A stretch of DNA of 64,000 bases, taken from the NCBI GenBank assembly GCA_004335735.1, contig QAXK01000042.1:1-64000 (forward strand), given 5' to 3'. The notes beneath the pieces were generated by a model, which was not told the origin of the DNA, ran no database searches, and was given only the letters and a program-made list of their open reading frames with translations. How positions within the stretch are numbered: the stretch's first letter is position 1; the number at the start of each line of letters is the position of its first letter. This document shows positions 44,201-57,400 of this stretch, in pieces. The DNA comes from Chlorella sp. KRBP. Its lineage: Eukaryota > Chlorophyta > Trebouxiophyceae > Chlorellales > Chlorellaceae. Made by a program: the position numbers and the translations under genes.

Positions 44201-47200
44201 CAGGCGGATCAGGAGGTCAAACACGTGCGCGTAGTTGTTGAGCAGCACGCCAGAGCTCACGTACGTGTTGAACTGCACACACACACACAACACACACAGC
44301 ACGGGATGGTGGAGTGCGCATGCGTTTGCCGTCACAGCCGCGCCCCGCACAGGTGTGCATTGCCACCAAGACCACCACCAGACGCATCTTCTCAGCCATT
44401 TCCCACCTGCTCCATCCAACAGCCTCACCTGGGCCTGGCTCTGCGTGTACAAGGCCTCGTAAAAGTCAGCCTCACGGTCGTCGAAACGGTCCTTGCGCAC
44501 AATCACTGTCCTGCACACATCACACGCAACGCACACACACAACGCAATGCGCACGTGCATGCAAGTGTGAGCAGGTGGAGAAGCAGCACGTGCGGTGATG
44601 CAAGCTGCACCTGAACGGGAGGGCGCTGCATGCAGTGTGTATGAGCGGGACGGCACTGAAGCTGCGCAGGAATGCACACCCGACGCCGCTGCACCTCCTT
44701 TCCACAAAGCGCAAACCCAATGCAGGAGGGCGCTGCACCTCCTGTGCACAAAGCGCGCACACCTGGGTGGGAGGGCCAGGTCGTCCGCGCACTGCGTCTT
44801 TGTGCGCCTGAGCAGGATGCGTGGGAGGATGTCGTTCTTGAGGATGAGCATGGCGCGTCGACCACGCTCCGTGTACCCGCTGTACCTGCACCCATCATCA
44901 TCATCATTGCATGGCGAGCACGGCAGGTGACACGATGCTGCAGACGTCACACAAAGATCGCCAGGCAGGCCTCGCAGAGCACACTCCCTGCCTGCACACA
45001 GCCCCAGGGTGTGTCGCGCGTACATTCAGTACATGTGTATGCGCCACTTTGCATGATGAGGCGTCCAGCCGTGCCGAAGCATCCAACGTGTGCGCGCACT
45101 GGCAGCAACCTCATCCAGCGCAGCGCCTGCAGAACCTATGCGCTGCTCACTTGATTGGGTTGGCCACAAAGCGGTTCCACCAGCAGAAGTGGTGTGTGCG
45201 CTTGTGGTTGCAGTGTGGGCACGTCTGCACCGCCTGTGGGCGTCATGTGGCAGTGCACATGCAGGCACACAAGGATACAAGGAATGTGAGACCGAGTGGC
45301 AAGCACGAGCATTCTCAGTTTGACGACTTGCTTCGACCTGCTGCTGCGACTGCCGCAAACGAACCCGCACACGCCCTCCACCACACACGCCCTCACCAGT
45401 GAGAAGGGAAAGTCCAGCTTGGCGCAGCAGCACGCCCCTGGCATGCCGAGCACACCGCACGCCTCCCCCTCCCCGTGCTCGTGGTCATGGTGCCCTTCAC
45501 CGCCCTTGGCACCCCCCGCCACCACCACCCCCGCCTCCGTCTTTACCTCCGCCGCCGCCCCGCCCTTCCCGCCCTTGCCGCCCATCCATCCACTCCCCGC
45601 CACCGCCCTGATGCCGCCGTTGACAATCGTCGGCGTCACTCCAGCGCTGCCGCCGCCACCACCGCCCCCGCTCCCACCCTGCGCCCGCGCTGGCGTGGAC
45701 GGAAAGTCCAGCTCAGCCAGGTCAATGGCAGCCGCCTTGCCTGCCCCCTTCGCCCCTCCCTTGCCCTTGCCGCCGCCTGATGCCTTGGACGTGAGCTTGG
45801 CTGCCTTGGCTTGCTCCTTGGCGGCCTTGGCTTGCTCTTTGGCGGCCTCCTTGGCTGCTCGCTTCTCCTGGTTGAGACGCTTGGACGCCTCCGCCTGCGG
45901 AAGTGGTGGAGGAGCCATGGAGCAAGGGCGTGTCGGAGGGACTACGTCTGTTCAAGTGCCAATGGGCAGGAGTGTGCGGCATGATGCACAAACGAGGTGG
46001 GTTGGCAGGCTGGCTCAGGGGATGATAATAGGCAGCCAAGTGAGAGATGTTGTGCACGAGGAGGGCACCCACCTTGGTTTCCTTCTTGCCGCAAAAGTAG
46101 TAGGCGTACGGGTAGATGCTGCACACACACAAGTATAAGCACCCAGGAGCAGCAATGCGTTGCTTGCGAAGCTCCGTGCGCCGCTCATGTGGTAGCAGGA
46201 TACTACGTGTGTGAGGAGTGTGCTGGGTGAGGCGGTCACACTTACCGCAGGAAGCGGATGAGTGAGTAGAGCTCAGCCACTCGGTTCTGCAGCGGGGTGC
46301 CACTCAGTGCCCACCGGTACCTGCAACACCACCACCACCACCACCGGACCAGGACCAGTATCACCACCATCAGCACCTCCACCAGCACCACGACCACCAC
46401 CAGTGCCAACATCACCAGGACCACCACCACCAGCACCTTCACCAGCAGCTCGCACGAGCAATCGCCAGCAAGGCATGCCGCAACAGAGCCACAAGGCGCG
46501 CACTCACTTGGCGGTGAGGGCAAAGACTGCCTTGGCCGTGTTGGAGTTGCGGTCCTTGACGCAGTGAGCCTCGTCGAGGATGATGCGGCGCCACCGCACC
46601 TACGGTGGGTGGCATCAAGGCAGCACGGCAACGCAGCGCACGGCACACCCGCTGACATGCTGTTGAAGTGTGCATCGTCACCTTGGCCCTCATTTCACAG
46701 CTGTGCTGCCTACACCATATGGCAACACTCGTGTCGCTGCTCGTGCTGCTAGCATGCATTGCTGCCACCACCGCACCACCCACCTTGTGCAGGATGGACA
46801 CGCCCTCCATGGCCCCCCCCGCCTCCTCCTCTCCAGGGGACCCCTTGGCGCCCTTCTTGAGGCGCGCCGCCGCCACCTTGGCGGCCTGGCGCTGCTTCTC
46901 CCGCTCAATCATGCGCTCTGCCTCCTCCTCCGCCTGCGCGCGTGCGTGCCACACATCCCCGCCAACCTCCACGCATGACGCGCCAGCTGCGCCAACTTGT
47001 CCTTGCGGACGGCGTGCCCACTGCTGCACTCTCCGTTGCAGGGGCAAGGACGGCAAAAGACTGCACGGAGAGATGAGCAGGGCTGTATGCAGGCCCCAGT
47101 CCCATTTGCCGCAGCCACGTGTCCCGTGCACCTCACCTGCTCCCTCCCCTTGCCGCCCGTCACCGCCTCGCGCCACGCCCGGAGCGCGTTCTTGCGCTTG

Positions 47201-50200
47201 GAGCTCATGCCGCCCTTGCCCTCCTTGTCCTTGCCGCCCTTGCTCTTGCCGCCCGCCATCTGCTTCTTCTTGCTGCGCACGACAATGACAACAACATGCC
47301 GGCACGCACGAAACGGCAACCTCACATTGGATGCCTCGTGAGGCGGTGTGGTGGCACAGCCTGCAAGGTACAATGAAGTTGCCTCGCACCTGCTCTTGCC
47401 GCAGTCCTCCTCCTCCTCCTCCTCCTCGTCACCAGACGCGTCGCTGCCAGACGAGGCTGACAGCTCCTCCTCCTCCTCCTCGTCTTCCGAACCGCTCGGC
47501 TGGTACTCGCTGCTCTCGCCCTCGTCGCCCTCGCTGTCCGCCGCCTTGCGCTTGCCGCCCTTGCCTCCCTTGCCGGAGGACGCCGCCGCGCGACGAGCCT
47601 TGGCCGCCGTGCCGCCAGCACTGCCGCCACCCCCGCGCGAGGAGGAGGCGAGCCTCGAGCCGCCGGCGGACTTGCTGCCCTTGCTGGTGCCGGCGCCGCC
47701 GCCGCCGCTCTTGCCGGCTCCCGCCTTCTTGGTCGCCACGCCCTTGCCTGCGCAGGAAGCGTTCACGGTGCAAGGTACGCGACGGCCCAGTCTCGACCGC
47801 TGTCGAGCGCAGCTCGCGTCATCTGGCTGCAAGGCTACAGACAGACGCCGGTGCCGCCGGCTCCCTCGCTCACCCTTGGCCACTTGCGCCTTCTTGCGCG
47901 CAGGCGCCTCGTCGTCGTCCTCCTCCTCGTCGTCGTCGCTGCCCTCATCCTCCTCGTCCTCCTCGTCGTCCCCTCCTTGGGCCGCCGCCCCGTCGCCATC
48001 GCCGCGCGCCCGCTTCTTGATCTGCTTGGCCTGACCTTCCGTCTTGACGGCGTTGGGGCCGCAAAAGTACCTGCGCAAGACCAGCAGGCCCACAGTTCAG
48101 GTGAGTGCTAGGCTAAGCATGAGCAGCCTGCCTCCAAGGCGCAGGGTGAACGGCGCCAGCCTGCGGGGTGGTGGAATGGTCAGGCTAACCCTAACCCTGT
48201 GCACTCACTTGAGGTGCACCTTGAGCTTCTCCGGGTACAGGCGGACCTTGCAGTACTCGCACGTCACCCTGGTTGGCATCATGTACCTGTGGAGAACACC
48301 CACGCATGTACGCATGCATGAGCAGCGCACCCATCATGGTCGTGCACCTGTGCGACACTTGCTTGCGAGGCGTGAGATCAACACCCTTGTGCTGGGCAGG
48401 CGTCAGCAGACTGCACCTGCTATTGCGCCACAGCGTCAAGCCTGTGTAAGTGTGCCCAGAAGGCTGGCAGCAGGCGCCCCAACTCACTTGCGGAACTCGT
48501 TCTCAATGGTGCTGTAGGTGGTGAGCACCACGTCCGCCTGCTCCAGCGCCTGCAGGTCCTGCACGCGGCGCTGCCCGTGGTACACCAACACCTGCAACCA
48601 CACCACACGCGCGCCGCACCACAGCGTCGCAGGTGCCAGGCGGCTCACGTCAGACGTGCGCTTGCCACCTTGGAGTTCCAGCTGCTGTCCTGCTATACAC
48701 ACATTGCTACACACGCAGCACAGACGTGTGCACCCTTACACTGCGCACTGTGCCCCCCCAAAACGTGTGGTACTGATGTTGGTATCTGCTTGCCAGACAT
48801 GGCTGTACCAGATGTAAAGCTCACCACACACCTTGAGTGCGCCTGGTGAGGTGAAGCGCGCAATCTCCTGGCGCCACTGGATCACGGCCACCACGGGGCA
48901 GACCACCAGCGTGGTCGGGCAGAAGGGGAGACCGCTCTGCAGCACCATGAGGGAGGCGCCGACACAACCACACACGCAGCCGTCAGCCGCCTTTTCTGGC
49001 AATGCGTACCTAACTCGCTGCTGGCGTGAATGAGGCTTGCTGTTGCGCTGTGGAACGTCTGCTACGCTGCTGAGGCGTCCACCCATACAAGTGTAAAGCT
49101 CACCACACACACAATCACCTGTTCGTCCGGCGCCACCATGGGAGCGTCCGCGTGGAACTCCCCAGCACCCCCTCCCGCCTTGCCCTTGCACTTGCTCCCC
49201 CCCGCCTGCGCCGCTGCGCCCGCGCCCGAAGGCCCTGAAGCCGCCTTGGCGCCAGCGGCGGTAGGCTTGGGGTTTGCGTCAGGGCTGGGCAGGTCTGCGA
49301 GCACCATGACCTCGTCACCTTCCTCATCGCGCTTGCCATTGGTGGCGGCTGCCAGATGCTGGTGGGTTGAGGAGGGGCCGGGTGTGGCGGGGGCATCAGA
49401 TGGGCCTGGAGGCACTGGAGCTGGCGGCGGGCTGCCCTGTGCGTTGGTGTTGGTGGCGGGAGCTGCGGGAGCGCCGGGCAGGGCGATGCGCGGCCGTGGG
49501 CCCTCCGCCTTGGGCGCGGCCACGGCGGCGGCGGCAGGCGGGACGACGGTGTGTGGGGCAAAGTCGTCGGTGCGGTGCGTGACAATGACTGAGATGGCCT
49601 GGATCGTCTTGCCCATGCCTGCGGACGGTTTGCAGCATCCTCATGTGAGCGAGGGAGACCTCACGTGAGCAGACACATGCTGCAGGCTGACTGTCAGACA
49701 GCCGCGCCTCACTCACCCATCTCATCCGCCAGCACGCCGCCTCTCACAGTGCCTTGCTCCTGAAACACATGGACACACGCACGCACAGCACACGGCATTG
49801 ACAAAACGCTGCAAAAGCGCTGCGCGCCAGCGCACTCTTCCTGCCACCCACACCACCACACCTGCACCCCGGGTGGTGGTCCTCTCCTCTCACCTGCTTG
49901 AGCGCCCAGGCAAGGAACTGCTTCTGGTAGGGCAGCAGCGGCATGAGCAGCTCGGGCGGCGGATCCATGCTCTCCTGGAAGTCGTACCCCACCCCCGCCG
50001 CGTCCACATCCTCCAGCACGTCATCATTAGGGCCATTGGCGCCATCACCCTCAGCACCGTTGTTCTTGTCGTCAGTGAAGGGACCCCAGGGACTCCACTC
50101 GTCGTCCAACGCCCCGCCCGCACCCGGGCCCTCGTCGGCACCATCGTTGTCTCCACCAGGGGCAGCCGCCGCCGCCGCTGCCTTGTTGTTGCTCTTGCCT

Positions 50201-50236
50201 TTGGCCTTGCCCTTGCCCTTGGCAGCAGCACCCGCA

Positions 50237-50267
<31 letters not shown>

Positions 50268-50989
50268 CCGCGGCAGGAGCGTCGTCTTGGTCATCGTCGC
50301 CGGTGGGCTTGGGCTTGCGCTTGCGGCCGCCCTTGGGCGCGGTGGGTGCGCCTCCTCCTCCGTTGGCGTCGGCCGGCTGCTTCTTGCCCCGGCCACCAGC
50401 CTTCTTGGCGGGAGCGCCTGCGCAGTGACCAGTGTGGGGACGGCCGCACACGGATGCTGCTGCTGGGGGGGCGGCGGGCATGTGTGCACGTGGGGCACCA
50501 CCAAACTAAAGGACACACCTTTGGCCTCCTTTGGAGCAGCGCCCCGGTTGGACGGTCCGGCGGCCCCTCCGCCACCTCCACCGCCCGCTCCCGCCCGCTT
50601 GCCCTCGTCCTCGCCCTCAGAAGCCGAGCGCAGGTCGATGGAGCTGCTTTCTTCCAGCTCGATCACGTCCTGGTCCACGGTGCCCTTGTGAGAGGCGGCC
50701 CGGCCACGCGCTGGAGGGGCCACGCGCGCCCCTGGTGCCGGCGCGGGCGCCCGCTCGTCCTCAGAGGAGCTTGCGCTGCTGCTCATGGCATCGTCCTCCT
50801 CCTCCAGCTGCACCATCACGGCCCTGCGTTCAGCACAGGGTGCACCACTCGTGTGGCGCTCCTGCTGCGCGCCAAACACGCAGCCATCGTCGCTGCAGGG
50901 CCTGCCGTGCGCGTACACGCAGGGATCGCACGACCCTGCGCCCTGAATCGATCGACTCACTTGTCTGCGCGCTTGGCGCGGGGGGGCAT
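41270..50989 (-). CDS. RAD16: RAD16-type SNF2 ATPase with RING finger (global-genome excision repair)
   Basis: DNA translocase/E3 ligase of the RAD5/RAD16 group. Twenty-nine exons (1588 residues): 50961-50989, 50519-50823, 49894-50417, 49717-49759, 49119-49618, 48832-48936, 48488-48591, 48209-48286, 47874-48070, 47390-47747, 47137-47272, 46784-46933, 46508-46599, 46246-46320, 46073-46118, 45397-45894, 45151-45224, 44763-44885, 44429-44510, 44146-44272, 43944-43991, 43671-43811, 43298-43527, 42881-43078, 42570-42680, 42318-42404, 42021-42125, 41585-41689, 41270-41365. Motifs in order: Walker A in LADEMGMGKTIQAISV; zinc knuckle CEYCKVRLYPEKLKVHLKYF; DEAH box IILDEAHCVKDRNSNTAKAV; SGTPLQNRVAELYSLIRF; CPHCNHKRTHHFCWWNRFVA; RING CVLCHEEPEDGVTAACGHAF; helicase C KALVFSQFTSMLDL, LNLTAASHVFLMDPWWNPAV and QDRIHRLGQFRPI. 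The C-terminus LARLTEDDLRFLFS is the RAD16 signature. Acidic and Lys-rich inserts (exons 2, 3, 9-11, 16) lengthen it. Confidence 0.94.
42732..42795. repeat. dispersed approx. 50-bp repeat, copy 3 (RAD16 intron)
   Basis: Third copy, inside the RAD16 intron 42681-42880. All three lie within 2 kb. Confidence 0.8.
48784..48831 (-). repeat. 48-bp intronic repeat, copy B, ending at a splice donor
   Basis: Identical to 29309-29356. On the minus strand its first base is the first base of RAD16 intron 6 (GTGTGTGGTGAGC...), so the repeat supplies the donor site. Confidence 0.92.
49086..49118 (-). repeat. related partial repeat at the 5' end of RAD16 intron 5
   Basis: Shares GTGTGTGGTGAGCTTTACA (minus strand) with copies A and B, then diverges. 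It lies 5 bp inside the donor of the intron starting at 49118. Confidence 0.75.
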
Positions 50990-51406
50990 CGTGGAGCGTG
51001 CAGTGGAGCGTGGAGGTACCTGCTGCTGCTCCTGCAGCTGGGCTGCTCACTGCTGCAGCAGGTCCTGATGTATCACTGATGGGATGGGTTCCTGCTTTCT
51101 GCCGGCCGCGGAGGCACAGCACGCGCAGCGGGCGGCGCGCCAAAAGAGAGCAGAGGAGCACACCAGGCCCTGCACCAAGGCTGAAGGACACCTGACTCTA
51201 GCAGTTTGAGGCCTTCTGGTGGCCCCACCTCTCCAAGCCGATTCAGCCCTAAGTAAGCCCAAATCTGGAAATGCGCGCGCGGCCGTGCGCACCGTGCGAT
51301 TGAGCTCGCCGAACGCTTCCCCACCCCATGAAAGCAGCCATGTGACTCCTCCCTCAGCCATTTTCGACCGAGCACGACTCACGGCACCAGGCCCGAACGC
51401 AGCAGG
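50990..51406. promoter_or_regulatory. divergent upstream region, RAD16 / channel gene
   Basis: Head-to-head interval of 417 bp (573 bp if the channel starts at 51563). No motif assigned. Confidence 0.4.
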
Positions 51407-54400
51407 ATGCGCAGGGCGCCGCAGCTGCAGCAGGCGCGGAGTTGTGCAGCCATCACGCCCTTCCAGTTCTTCAGCAAGCAGGCGCAATGGGTGCACGGCG
51501 CACGGCACCCAATGCTGTCTGTGTGTCGCGCTGCTCCAGCGCCTTGGCAGCACGACTCGCCCATGAACAGCGAGCACGGCAAGCAGGCTCCCTCTGTGGT
51601 GGCGCACGCATCAGAATCCAGCGACAATGTGCCGGCGACCGCGTTGCCCCGAGACCAACAGGACGCCACCAGCTTGGAGCCAGTGGAGGAGCCCAGCAGC
51701 TACGCAGGCAATGGTGGCAACGTGGTGGTGGCCACGGTGGACAGCCTGGACGAGGAGGATGAGGAGGAGGGAGAGGACGCCGACCCCCGGCTGTCGCCCG
51801 GGGCGCAACAACCGCCGCCGCAGGACCAGCCGCAGGGCGTGGAAGGAGGGCCCTGGGACTCCCCTCCCCGCGCCCGCTCCCCCTCTCCTCCCCCTCCAGC
51901 CAACGGCACCGCCCCGCCGTCGCAGCAGCGGTGGGAGGCCATCTCCGTGGCGGGGGGCGCAGACGGCGACCCCATCGTCGAGGTGCAGACCTTCATCGTG
52001 GTGGACGGCATGCCAGCAACGCCCTCCAGCTCCAGCTCCTCCCCGCCTCCCAACGGCAACGGCGCAGCGGCGCACGAAGCAGCTGAGGCGGGTGGGGACG
52101 CCGGCGGCGGGATGAACGGCTCGGCGGGGGCGCCGGCGGGTCTGGGCCAGAGCACCCTGGCGCTGGTTCTGGTGCAGCGCTCCAAGAGCAAGAAGCCGCG
52201 CTCCAAGTCTTCCAAGCAGATGCTCAAGATGCTGGTCAAGGTCAGCACCAAGCTGGGTACGTGTGCACGGGCGGGGGGCAGCTGGCTGGCAGGGAGTGTT
52301 GCCGCACCCTGACCACCTCTTGTGCCAGCAGTGCCGGCAGTGCCAGTCGCACACTATCGCAGCGCACGTTGCAAGGTCATTCGCAGTGCTGCTGTGGGCT
52401 GATGCGCGGTTGCCCTGTTGCCCTCCCCTACTGCGTGCAGTGGACGCGCTCTTCGTGCTGCCCACCGTGCTGCTGTCCAACAGCCACATCTTCCTGGCCA
52501 TCGTGGCGGTGGCCTGGTACGGCGTGGGCGCCGCGCTCATGGGAGAGGCTGCCAGCAAGCTCGCCACCTTTTCACCCGAGACCCTTCAGGTGGGGCGTGT
52601 TTCTAGTATGTCCTTTAGCACCTGGCAGCACGCATTGCACTGTCTCATTTGCGCTGCACGGTGGCAGCTCTAAAGCAGCAGCTTGTGCAAGCCGTGCCTG
52701 TCTGCTGCTGGCCCTGCCGCTTGCAGCCCCCTGGGTTTGAGCTCATTGCGGCCATGACCAACTTCACCCAGGGCCTGTCGGACGCCGCCATGGAGCGCTT
52801 CGCATACGTGTTCCAGGTGGGTGGGGGCGCAGTGAGCAGTGGGGGCAGCGTTGGGGGGCAGCCTGGTCAGCGCAGGAGTCATGGTGCACGGATTTCCAGT
52901 GCGTGGAAGCAGCAGCACCACCCACTGGACGTAGCGTGATGTTCTCCACGTGCCCAATGGGAGCAGAAAGCACGCGTGCTGGTGTACATATGCTGGTGTA
53001 CATGTGCCGCAGATGTGGACGTACAGCGGCATCCTGATCAAGATCCCCATGGTGCTGGCGGCGGCGGTACCGCTGGTGCTCACGCTCGGGTGCGTGCGCG
53101 GCGCTCCGCAGGGTGCACACGAATATCCATGCAGCCAGCAGAGCGCCACAGCAGTGTGACGTGCGGCCTGCAGGTTAAACGACTGGAGGTGTGCCAACCT
53201 GTTGTGTTGTGTGGTGCAGGTGGATCTACCACCGTGCGACTGGTGTGCCGTGGGAGCAGGCTCTGCTCAAGATCCACGCAGTGGTGCACAGGCAGCCGGT
53301 GAGTGGGCAGAGCGGCATATAGGCGGCGGATGAATGAGCACGCATGCAACGGCACCAGAGCTGCGCACTGAGCAGCCGAGCTCGTTTCCATATGCCTGTT
53401 TGCTGTGTGCCATGTGCGCTGTTCAGGGCGCCAACATGGTCAGTGAGAAGACGGTGGCTGGCCTGGTGCTGGTCAACCTCAGCTTCTTCATCGGCATGTT
53501 CCTGGTGGCCGTGCTGTTTGGTCTCGTTTCAGACGAGGTCAAGCGTTCCTTCAGGTACGTGGTGTTAGGGCTTGGGGCGGCATGGGATTACGGTAGGAGC
53601 GGGAGCTGGCCCTGGTGGCCGTGCTCTGCGGTCTGAGAGTCGGACAAGGTCACGCACTCCTTCAGGGGGGCGGGTGCGGGCAGGCGCTGCCGGATATCGC
53701 TTGCTGGTGTGCAGCGCTGTCACTGGGTGGTAGCAGTGCGCAACGCTTGAACAACGGTGACGCGTGCGCTCCCGCGTGCTGCTGCAGGGGCATCCGCGAC
53801 GGGAGCTTTGCCATGCGCACCCAAGGGCACATCCTCATCCTCAACCACAACCAGCACGTGGTGCCACTGCTCAGGTGAGCGAGCAGCACGTTCAGGCTCG
53901 CTACCTGCCTGCACTGTCTCTCCCAGCGCTAACGTTGCTCGCGAGTAGACTGTGCCAGCCAGCGCGGCATGCCTTACTGGCTGTGCGTGTGTGTTTGGTC
54001 ACATGCAGGCAGCTTCACTCAGGCAAGAAGTACTCCGAGGACGTGTTCTTCAGCCGGCCCGTGGTCATCATGGCTGACAAGAGCAAGCTAGACATGGTGG
54101 GTCAGGGCTTGGGATGCGTGCAACGTCCGGCATGGCGTGGAGCGGCGCTTGGGACAACCTGCAGCCACAGCCGGCAGACGGCTGCTTACAATGCCAGCCT
54201 CACATGGGGCCTGCAGTTGGCTGGCGGCACGCTCCTGTTCCGTTTCGTCGCATGTTACTCACTGTGCAAGACCTGTGTGCCTGTTGCTGCAGGACGACGA
54301 GATCGCCGCGCGGCTCAAGATACAGTCCCTGGACCTCTACACACGCAGTGGTGAGCAAGCAGCATTGGTATGGCCACCCCCGGGTGGCACACACACTGCC

Positions 54401-57400
54401 TCTTCCGCCGGCATCCCCTGTTGTGGGCGTTATCGTCCTCTCTTGTATTTGCAATCAAGCCCTGCCTGCCACCTTTCACAGTGTTAATCATACCTGTGCC
54501 TTGCTCCATTGCAGGCAACCCCGCCACGACCCGTGACCTGGCGATGGTGGCAGCTGGGCGCGCCGACACGGTCATCGTGCTGCACCCGGACAAGAGCTCA
54601 CAGGAGGTGTCCGAGGCCACCAAGGCGGCCATCGCCATGGCGCTCACCGTGGCTGGTGAGTGGCGTCGTTAGGGCTTTGGGGGGCATGCGGTTAGGGTCT
54701 AGGGTGCCCAGGTGCAGACGCCACCAAGGTAGCGATAGCAGTGTGGCGCTCACCGCGGCTGGTGTGTGGCCTGGGTCTTAGAGCCCAGGGCGCCTTGCAG
54801 GGCCATGCCGACCCGCCAACCAACTGCTGTGCTGCACACGTGGCACAGGCTTCCCGACGGGGATGCAGGATGCAGACGTGTGCGCGCGCTGACGCTGTGC
54901 TGCATGCGCGCGCGCCGTTCGAATGCAGGCAAGGGCCAGCGCCAGAACGTGGTGATGCAGATGCCTAATGAGCTGCCCGGCGCCGTGGACTTCATGAAGA
55001 GCTTTGCCAAGACGTCAGAGGTGGCCCGCTGCGCCTTCCTGGACAGCACCAAGCTGCCCGCACCCGCCTCGTCATCCACCTCCTCGTCGTCGGCGGTGGC
55101 CAGCCGGGTGATGATGGGACTGGTGCCCGACGCCAAAGTGCAGGTGAGAGGTCCTGCACGCCTGCGCAGAGCCAGCAGTGCAAGCCTCTGGTGCGCAAAG
55201 CACCATCATGCTGTGCGAATGACACTTGTTTGCTGTGCTTTTGTGGGTGTGGCGGCGTGCGCAGGTGCTTCAGATGCCTGACGGCAACTTCATGGACCGC
55301 TTCACCGTGCACGCGGCGCTGCAGCCCGGCGTCTTCAGGGTCTGGCTGCGCATCCTGCAGCAGGGCCCTGGCAACGTCAAGCTGCGTGTCAAGCCACTGC
55401 CCGCCTGCATGCACGGTGAGATCACCCGACTTCAGGTCTTGCCGCCGCTTTTGCTTCACCCGCTCCTGGACTACCTGTGCGCGGAAATAATCACAGAGCA
55501 AACTGTACTTGCCGCGCCCTGCGGCCTTGCTTACTGTGCCTTGTTGTGCTGGCGTTGCTGTGCGCCCGCCCAAACCGCAGGCAAGCCGTTCAGCGAGGTC
55601 CGGCGCAGCTTTCGCGACTGCGTGGTGGTGGGCTTTGTGAGGGGCACGGAAGTGTTCTTTGACGTGCCCGAGGTCCAGGTGCTGCAGCCCAGCGACAAGC
55701 TCATTGTGCTGGCGTATGTGGTTAACCCCACGCCGCGCCCAGAGACGGCACCGCTCTACAGGTGGGTGTGGGTGGTGGGTGTGGGTGGGCACGCGCAGCC
55801 TGGTGTGCTGTGCTTGCGTGCTTTTTAAGCTGCCGTTCCCAGTCCTCGTGCCAGCGCGCCACCCGTGGCTTGCAGTTATGGCCAGGATGCTAGTTGCCAC
55901 GTGGTTGCGCATACGTACAATGATGATGATGATGATGATGATACATGAGCATGCATGTGTGCGTGCCCCGTACGTCCTGCAGGGCGGCCGCCAAGGCAGC
56001 TTCTGAGCGCATGGCCCGCCCCGCCACCTACCAGGTGGCACCACGCAAGGTCATCGTGGCTGGCTGGGATTGCAAGGAACTGCCGGTGCGTCACCCTGTC
56101 AACGTGTCAACACCTTGGCCGCACCACAACTGTGCGGGCAGATCATGGGTTTGTCACCAGCAAATCTTTGCAAAGTGCGGCAAGTCAATTCCTGCATCGT
56201 TTGTGTGCGTGTCCTCCTTCCTCCTTCAGGACATGCTCGAGTGCTTTGCCGACGCCGCGCCCGAGAACAGCCAGGTCACCTTCATCCTCACAAAGGTGCG
56301 TGAGGTCCGGCTGGCACCAGAGCACAAGGAAACATTGCACGGCTGCTGATGATGATGACGAGGATGAGGAAGAGCACGGGACAATGATGCTGGTGGTGGT
56401 GGTGCTGTGGTGTTGCTGTGCAGGTGCCTGACGATCCGTCCCCTCCCAGCCGCGTGGGCTCGGTGCGCTTCAACTACGTGCAGTCGGACCACCCCACCTG
56501 CCTCAAAGCGCTCATGGTGCGTTGGGATGGGGTGGGTTAAGGGCTTTGGGCTTATGGTTAGCGACGCCAGAGCAACAGTACACGCATGGCCTGCTGTGTG
56601 CCTGCTCTCATGCCCATACACTCGTGGTGAGGTGTGCGGTGCCACTCAGGCACTAGTAGCACGAGGTGTTGCTGAGAACTGCATGAGATTGGCTTGCTGT
56701 GGTTGTGTTGGTGTGTGCAGGACGCTGGCATCAAGACGGCGGACGCTGTGCTGCTGGGCGCGCACGAGGAGCTAAGCCCTCTGGAGGCGGACGCCATGAC
56801 GCTGGCCTCCCTGCTGCAGCTGCAGGTGCGCGCAAAGACCTGACACTGATTTCTTGCGTGCGTGCGGGCGTCACAGCATTGCAGCGTTAGCCATGCAAGG
56901 CCAACCATACAGTGTTCAATCGCGTGGCGTTTCACTGTTGTGGCTGTGTTGTGCAGGACGCTGTGCTGAGCAGCGGCAGGACCGCCCCGCCGCACGTGGT
57001 GGCCAAGGTGCAGCGCTACGGCACGCAGCAGGTGCGCGGCAGTCCGTTCCATCAACGGTCGATGTTGAGCCTTTATCCTGTGTGCTGTTATGCTGCCAGC
57101 ACCCGACTGATACTGCACGCTTGACTCAAGCGCTGCACAGCATCCTGCCGGCAGCACCTGTCCCGTTCAAGGTGCACAGCACAGAGAGCGCACCACCACC
57201 TTGCCCATTCCATTCCCACCCGCAGGTGATCAACCAGTACTTTGCCAGCCTGAACGACGCCGTGACCGCCGCCCGCGAGCTCGCCTCCACCGCCACCGCC
57301 GCCACCTCCCCCCGCCAGGCCTCCTGGCCCTCCTCCTCCTCCTCCATGGCAGCGCACCACGCGGCCACCGCCGGCTCCACCTCCGCCCTCTCCTCGGGCG

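Noticed and set aside
48184..48199. Telomere-like CTAACCCTAACCCTG
   Set aside because: Only two units, in a RAD16 intron next to the exon 8 boundary; too short for an interstitial telomere.
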